This document shows, in pieces, positions 61,018-64,000 of a stretch of 64,000 nt of DNA. This DNA is from Megamonas sp. UBA1796 (GTDB taxonomy: Bacteria > Bacillota > Negativicutes > Selenomonadales > Selenomonadaceae), in assembly GCA_002319795.1 (NCBI GenBank), contig DCFU01000020.1, positions 1 through 64,000 of the forward strand, written 5' to 3'. The translations under genes were made by a program, and so were the position numbers. A model generated the notes under the pieces. That model was given only the letters and a program-made list of their open reading frames with translations, did no database searches and was not told the origin of the DNA. Position 1 is the first letter of the stretch. Each line of letters opens with the position of its first letter.

Positions 61018-62520
61018 CTAAACCATAAATAAGGCTTGGACAAATCCTTCTTCTGTTAAATAACGTGGATTTAAATCTTTGCAATCCATTGCATTGCTTA
61101 TCTTTTCGACCATACCCGAAACCTGATCCGCCTGAACCGACAGATACTTCTTAATACGTTCTATTTTAATAAACTCCAGCCCATTGATGTCAGCAAATAA
61201 GATAAGTATCGCAGCCATATATATATCCTCATCAGCAGACTTACCCTCTGCTACTATTAAAAAATCCCCATACATTCTTATAAGCAGCCTGACACTAAAT
61301 GCACTATAGCCCAATTGCGTTGCAATACCTGATAATTTTTCCCTCATAGACGCTTCCACTTTATTAGCAGCGAAGGGGATATCAGATGGTAAGATACTCT
61401 TAGGCAATACCACTTTAAGCTGCGCAAAAAAAGATAAAATATTTATTGTATGACGTACTGCGGCTGCATGACGAGAAAAAAAATCCTGCAAGGAAGCACC
61501 TGCATCCTGGCATTGATAAAGCTCATACTGCCTTAAAATTTCATCTTTCATCCTCTGCCGCAATCTTTTGCTGGCAGGAACCGATGTAATATAGTTCAAC
61601 AACATCATTCCATGTGAATGAATATGTCCGAACAATATCATTTTTTTATAATCAACAAAATTATACTCCGGACATGGCAAATCAATTTTATCACCTGTAA
61701 ATAAATTTGTACACTGAATAAATTCTTCAGAAATAGCATCAATAGAAAATACCGTAAATTTTGCCTTCATAAGATCTTTTAGAATATAAATCTCACTGGG
61801 TTGCAAATTTTGCTTTTCGTGTTCATAAAAATAAACTAACGGTACCAAATCCGTCTGAATTAAATGATAATCAAAGAAAAAATAATCCCAAAAACTAAAC
61901 CAAAACTCTTCATCTTCCTTATGCGCATCATCTCCAAAGGGTTCTGTATACAACATAACAGCACGCGTCAAGTCAGCCAAAAAAACTGCTTGCCGAAAAT
62001 ATTCGCCAACCTTATTTAAAAGAGTATCCAGCAAAGAATTCAATTGTTCTACCTGTTCAGGAGCAACCTCATCCAAATGACGCAAAAGCTCATAATATTG
62101 ATCTGTACCCTGCACATCAGGAAATTTAAAGACACTATCATGATAAAATAACTTTTGGGCATTGGACAGTGTGTCATAATTATCAATATAACCTAAACCT
62201 ATAAGGTATTTATAAAACTGCATGATATCTTGAAAAAAAGCTTCCACGCAGGATTCAGATGAAGATGTTCCCGCTTCTGTCCGACAAAGAATCTCCTGGT
62301 AATCGTATATATCTAATGAATCAAAAGAAAACAAATCCAAATCATCTATATAAACAAGAATACCAGATATTTCATTCCATACGCGCTTTAATTGTTCATC
62401 TTTTCCACCACGCCAAGCACATTTTCGTAAATATCTTTCAACTAAATCTTTCGCTAAAATACCTTCGATTTCAAGATTTTGCGCATAAAACGTGGAAATT
62501 TGTTCATAAACATTTTCCAT
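61018..62520 (-). CDS. 500-aa protein of unknown function
   Basis: Mostly helical, acidic, soluble protein with no signal peptide and no clear membrane helix; rich in aromatic residues (FWFSFWDYFFFDYHLIQ near 210). I recognise no domain. The C-terminal quarter (ILFADINGLEFIKIERIKKY) reads like a compact helical fold. The start is uncertain: ATG 62520 or a TTG at 62529 that is better spaced from GAGGAG. An extended -10 (TGGTATAAT, 62564-62572) lies upstream. It is first in a two-gene unit with the zinc-ribbon protein. Confidence 0.72.
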   Translation of the reverse strand: MENVYEQISTFYAQNLEIEGILAKDLVERYLRKCAWRGGKDEQLKRVWNEISGILVYIDDLDLFSFDSLDIYDYQEILCRTEAGTSSSESCVEAFFQDIMQFYKYLIGLGYIDNYDTLSNAQKLFYHDSVFKFPDVQGTDQYYELLRHLDEVAPEQVEQLNSLLDTLLNKVGEYFRQAVFLADLTRAVMLYTEPFGDDAHKEDEEFWFSFWDYFFFDYHLIQTDLVPLVYFYEHEKQNLQPSEIYILKDLMKAKFTVFSIDAISEEFIQCTNLFTGDKIDLPCPEYNFVDYKKMILFGHIHSHGMMLLNYITSVPASKRLRQRMKDEILRQYELYQCQDAGASLQDFFSRHAAAVRHTINILSFFAQLKVVLPKSILPSDIPFAANKVEASMREKLSGIATQLGYSAFSVRLLIRMYGDFLIVAEGKSADEDIYMAAILILFADINGLEFIKIERIKKYLSVQADQVSGMVEKISNAMDCKDLNPRYLTEEGFVQALFMV

Positions 62521-62563
62521 ATCCAACAATAACTCCTCAATAATATATAGCCCATCCTATAAT

Positions 62564-62572
62564 ATTATACCA
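62564..62572 (-). promoter_or_regulatory. extended -10 promoter element
   Basis: Minus-strand TGG-TATAAT with no good -35 partner, about 44 bases ahead of the 500-aa gene. Nothing else is recognisable from 62573 to 62747. Confidence 0.4.
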
Positions 62573-62747
62573 TGAATTTATATAATATTACTATTTGTAA
62601 ATAAATATGGAATACCTGCCTGCAATAATAAAGTCCATAATTGCAACTTTCATTTCTCATACCAGTACATTCATACAACAAATATGTTTACTATAAAATC
62701 AACATCTCTGACAGAACTGCAGATTTGTTCTATGATGTGTATCCAAT

Positions 62748-62790
62748 AAAAGTGCCCCTTTATCTGACATATCGGATAAAGGGGCACTTT
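62748..62790 (-). terminator. terminator of the purine permease gene
   Basis: A long perfect stem AAAGTGCCCCTTTATC / GATAAAGGGGCACTTT with an 11-base loop, ending in a T-run in the minus direction and nearly symmetric. It stands 20 bases past the permease stop. Confidence 0.92.
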
Positions 62791-62810
62791 ATTCCACATA
62801 AAACATTTTT

Positions 62811-64000
62811 TTAAGATCTCACAACCAGGTTAATTAAAAAAGCAATGCCAACAAGCCACATAATCAGGCTTACCTCACGAGCTTTACCTACGACTGCTTT
62901 CATGAAAACATAGCTTACAAACCCAAAAGCAAAACCATTTGCAATACTCGAAGTAAGCGGCATCATGATAATCGTCAAAAAGGCTGGCAAAGCGTCGGAA
63001 AAATCAGTGAAATTTATTTTACCCACATCTGACATCATCAATGTACCAACTAAAATCAAAGCTGGAGCCGTAGCAAAGCCTGGCACAAGACCAATAACAG
63101 GGGCAAAAAATAAAGATATAAGAAATAAAATTGAAACCGTAACCGCTGTAAGACCTGTTTTTCCACCTGCTGCAATACCGGCAGCACTTTCAATATATGA
63201 AGTAACCGTTGATGTGCCAAAAATTGCACTAAAAATCGTACCAACAGCATCCGTTGTAAGTGCCTTATCCAAATTCTCTATTTCGCCGTTTTCCTTTACA
63301 AGATTTGCCTTAGAAGTAAGGCCTATCAAAGTCCCCATATTATCAAAAAGTTCAACAACTGTAAATGTAAAGATAATCGAAATAATACCATAATTCCACG
63401 CTCCCACGATATCAAGTTCGCCAAAAGTCGCACTCATGCTCGGAAGAGAAAAACTCATAATATCACTGATACTATGTGGTGCAGGGGATAAACCCAAAAT
63501 CATACTTAACAATGTCGTAACAATAATACCAACAAGAATGGCGCCCCTTGCATTACGTGCCATCAGTGCACCCGTAAACAGTAAACCAAAAAGTGCCAGC
63601 AGCGTTGTCGGATCCGTCACATGTCCCAAGGTAATATAAGTTGCCTTATCTGAAACAATGAGTCCTGTACCTTTAAGTCCAATAAATGCGATAAAAAGAC
63701 CGATACCAACGCCAATTGAAATTTTTAAATTTGCTGGTACCGAATTAATGATTGCCTGCCGAATACCGCCAATTGTAAGTATCAAAAAACAAATGCCGGA
63801 AAAAAATACCGCTCCTAAAGCAACCTGCCATGAAAGATGCAATACACCAACAACATAATAAGTGAAGAATGCATTTAGCCCCATGCCTGGAGCCAGTGCT
63901 ACCGGGTAATTAGCAAATATGCCCATGACCAGCGTAGAAAGTGCTGCTATCCAGATAGTTGCTGCAATTGCTGCCTCCTTGGGAATTCCCGTTTCAGCAA
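62811..64000 (-). CDS. AzgA-type purine permease (5' end beyond window)
   Basis: NCS2-like purine transporter of the AzgA/PbuG group (adenine, guanine or hypoxanthine uptake). The visible 396 codons run to the window edge without a start: AETGIPKEAAIAATIW, then NYPVALAPGMGLNAFFTYYV, the family signature, GGIRQAIINSVPANLKISIG near the middle and the TSTVTSYIESAAGIAAGGKTG motif further on; about twelve membrane helices overall. The family is about 430-450 aa, so roughly 40 residues are missing. The ATG at 63926 is internal. Any purine riboswitch would be outside this window. Confidence 0.93.
   Translation of the reverse strand, partial: AETGIPKEAAIAATIWIAALSTLVMGIFANYPVALAPGMGLNAFFTYYVVGVLHLSWQVALGAVFFSGICFLILTIGGIRQAIINSVPANLKISIGVGIGLFIAFIGLKGTGLIVSDKATYITLGHVTDPTTLLALFGLLFTGALMARNARGAILVGIIVTTLLSMILGLSPAPHSISDIMSFSLPSMSATFGELDIVGAWNYGIISIIFTFTVVELFDNMGTLIGLTSKANLVKENGEIENLDKALTTDAVGTIFSAIFGTSTVTSYIESAAGIAAGGKTGLTAVTVSILFLISLFFAPVIGLVPGFATAPALILVGTLMMSDVGKINFTDFSDALPAFLTIIMMPLTSSIANGFAFGFVSYVFMKAVVGKAREVSLIMWLVGIAFLINLVVRS

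Noticed and set aside
1..64000. tRNA, rRNA, CRISPR arrays, insertion sequences
   Set aside because: Intergenic gaps were read on both strands; no cloverleaf with a TTCRANY arm, no regularly spaced repeats and no transposase were found.

Overview
The window reads as chromosomal DNA from an anaerobic Firmicute with a double membrane, most likely a member of the Negativicutes (Selenomonadales-like). The basis is a Firmicutes-style gene order (def-fmt-rsmB-rlmN ... prkC-rsgA-rpe; thrS/infC-rpmI-rplT), Firmicutes RNA switches (SAM-I, T-box, L20-type leader, cobalamin), a flavodiiron protein typical of anaerobes, an anaerobic (early cobalt insertion) cobalamin pathway, and an RND efflux pump with membrane fusion protein, which implies an outer membrane. 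The species cannot be named from this sequence. Almost all genes are on the minus strand.

Layout. 0.1-1.6 kb: metK behind a SAM-I riboswitch. 1.6-4.1 kb: cobC-cobD (late cobalamin steps) and a hemolysin-III family membrane protein. 4.4-11 kb: a 60-aa orphan, then a sensory operon FIST protein - histidine kinase - hybrid REC/kinase - REC-HDOD, with a divergent REC protein. 11.3-23.1 kb: a 13-gene cobalamin operon (cbiD, E, T, F, G, H, J, C, A, cobU, cobQ/cbiP, cbiB, cobS) behind a cobalamin riboswitch with terminator. 23.2-39 kb: a long minus-strand run from def down to a UPF0104 membrane protein: formylation/deformylation, rRNA methyltransferases, an FhaA-FhaB-phosphatase-RodA-PbpA-PASTA kinase block, rsgA, rpe, queC, folE2, ydjC. 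39-45.5 kb: a lone flagellin-like gene and an RND pump operon with an AbrB-family membrane protein. 45.8-47.8 kb (plus strand): flavodiiron protein and thiamine pyrophosphokinase. 47.7-52.4 kb: an RNA methyltransferase, infC-rpmI-rplT, thrS with T-box, and a LysM protein under tandem LexA boxes. 52.7-54.5 kb (plus): a zinc-ribbon membrane protein and a tyrosine recombinase. 54.5-62.5 kb: a ComFB-like protein, a NitT/TauT-type ABC importer and a run of poorly characterised proteins (coiled-coil membrane protein, DUF3783-like, NYN-domain protein with a possible ribbon-helix-helix tail, zinc-ribbon membrane protein, a 500-aa unknown). 62.8 kb to the edge: an AzgA-type purine permease cut by the window end.

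How they work together. Cobalamin synthesis is controlled by its end product through the riboswitch; metK supplies the S-adenosylmethionine that the five cobalamin methyltransferase genes consume and is itself SAM-controlled. The PASTA kinase, its phosphatase and two FHA proteins sit with RodA and a class B PBP, a plausible phospho-signalling unit for wall growth. The LysM gene has the features of an SOS-induced division inhibitor. No tRNA, rRNA, CRISPR array, IS element or prophage was seen.

The least explained parts are the FIST/kinase/HDOD module, the lone divergent flagellin, and the 57.3-62.5 kb cluster of unknown proteins.
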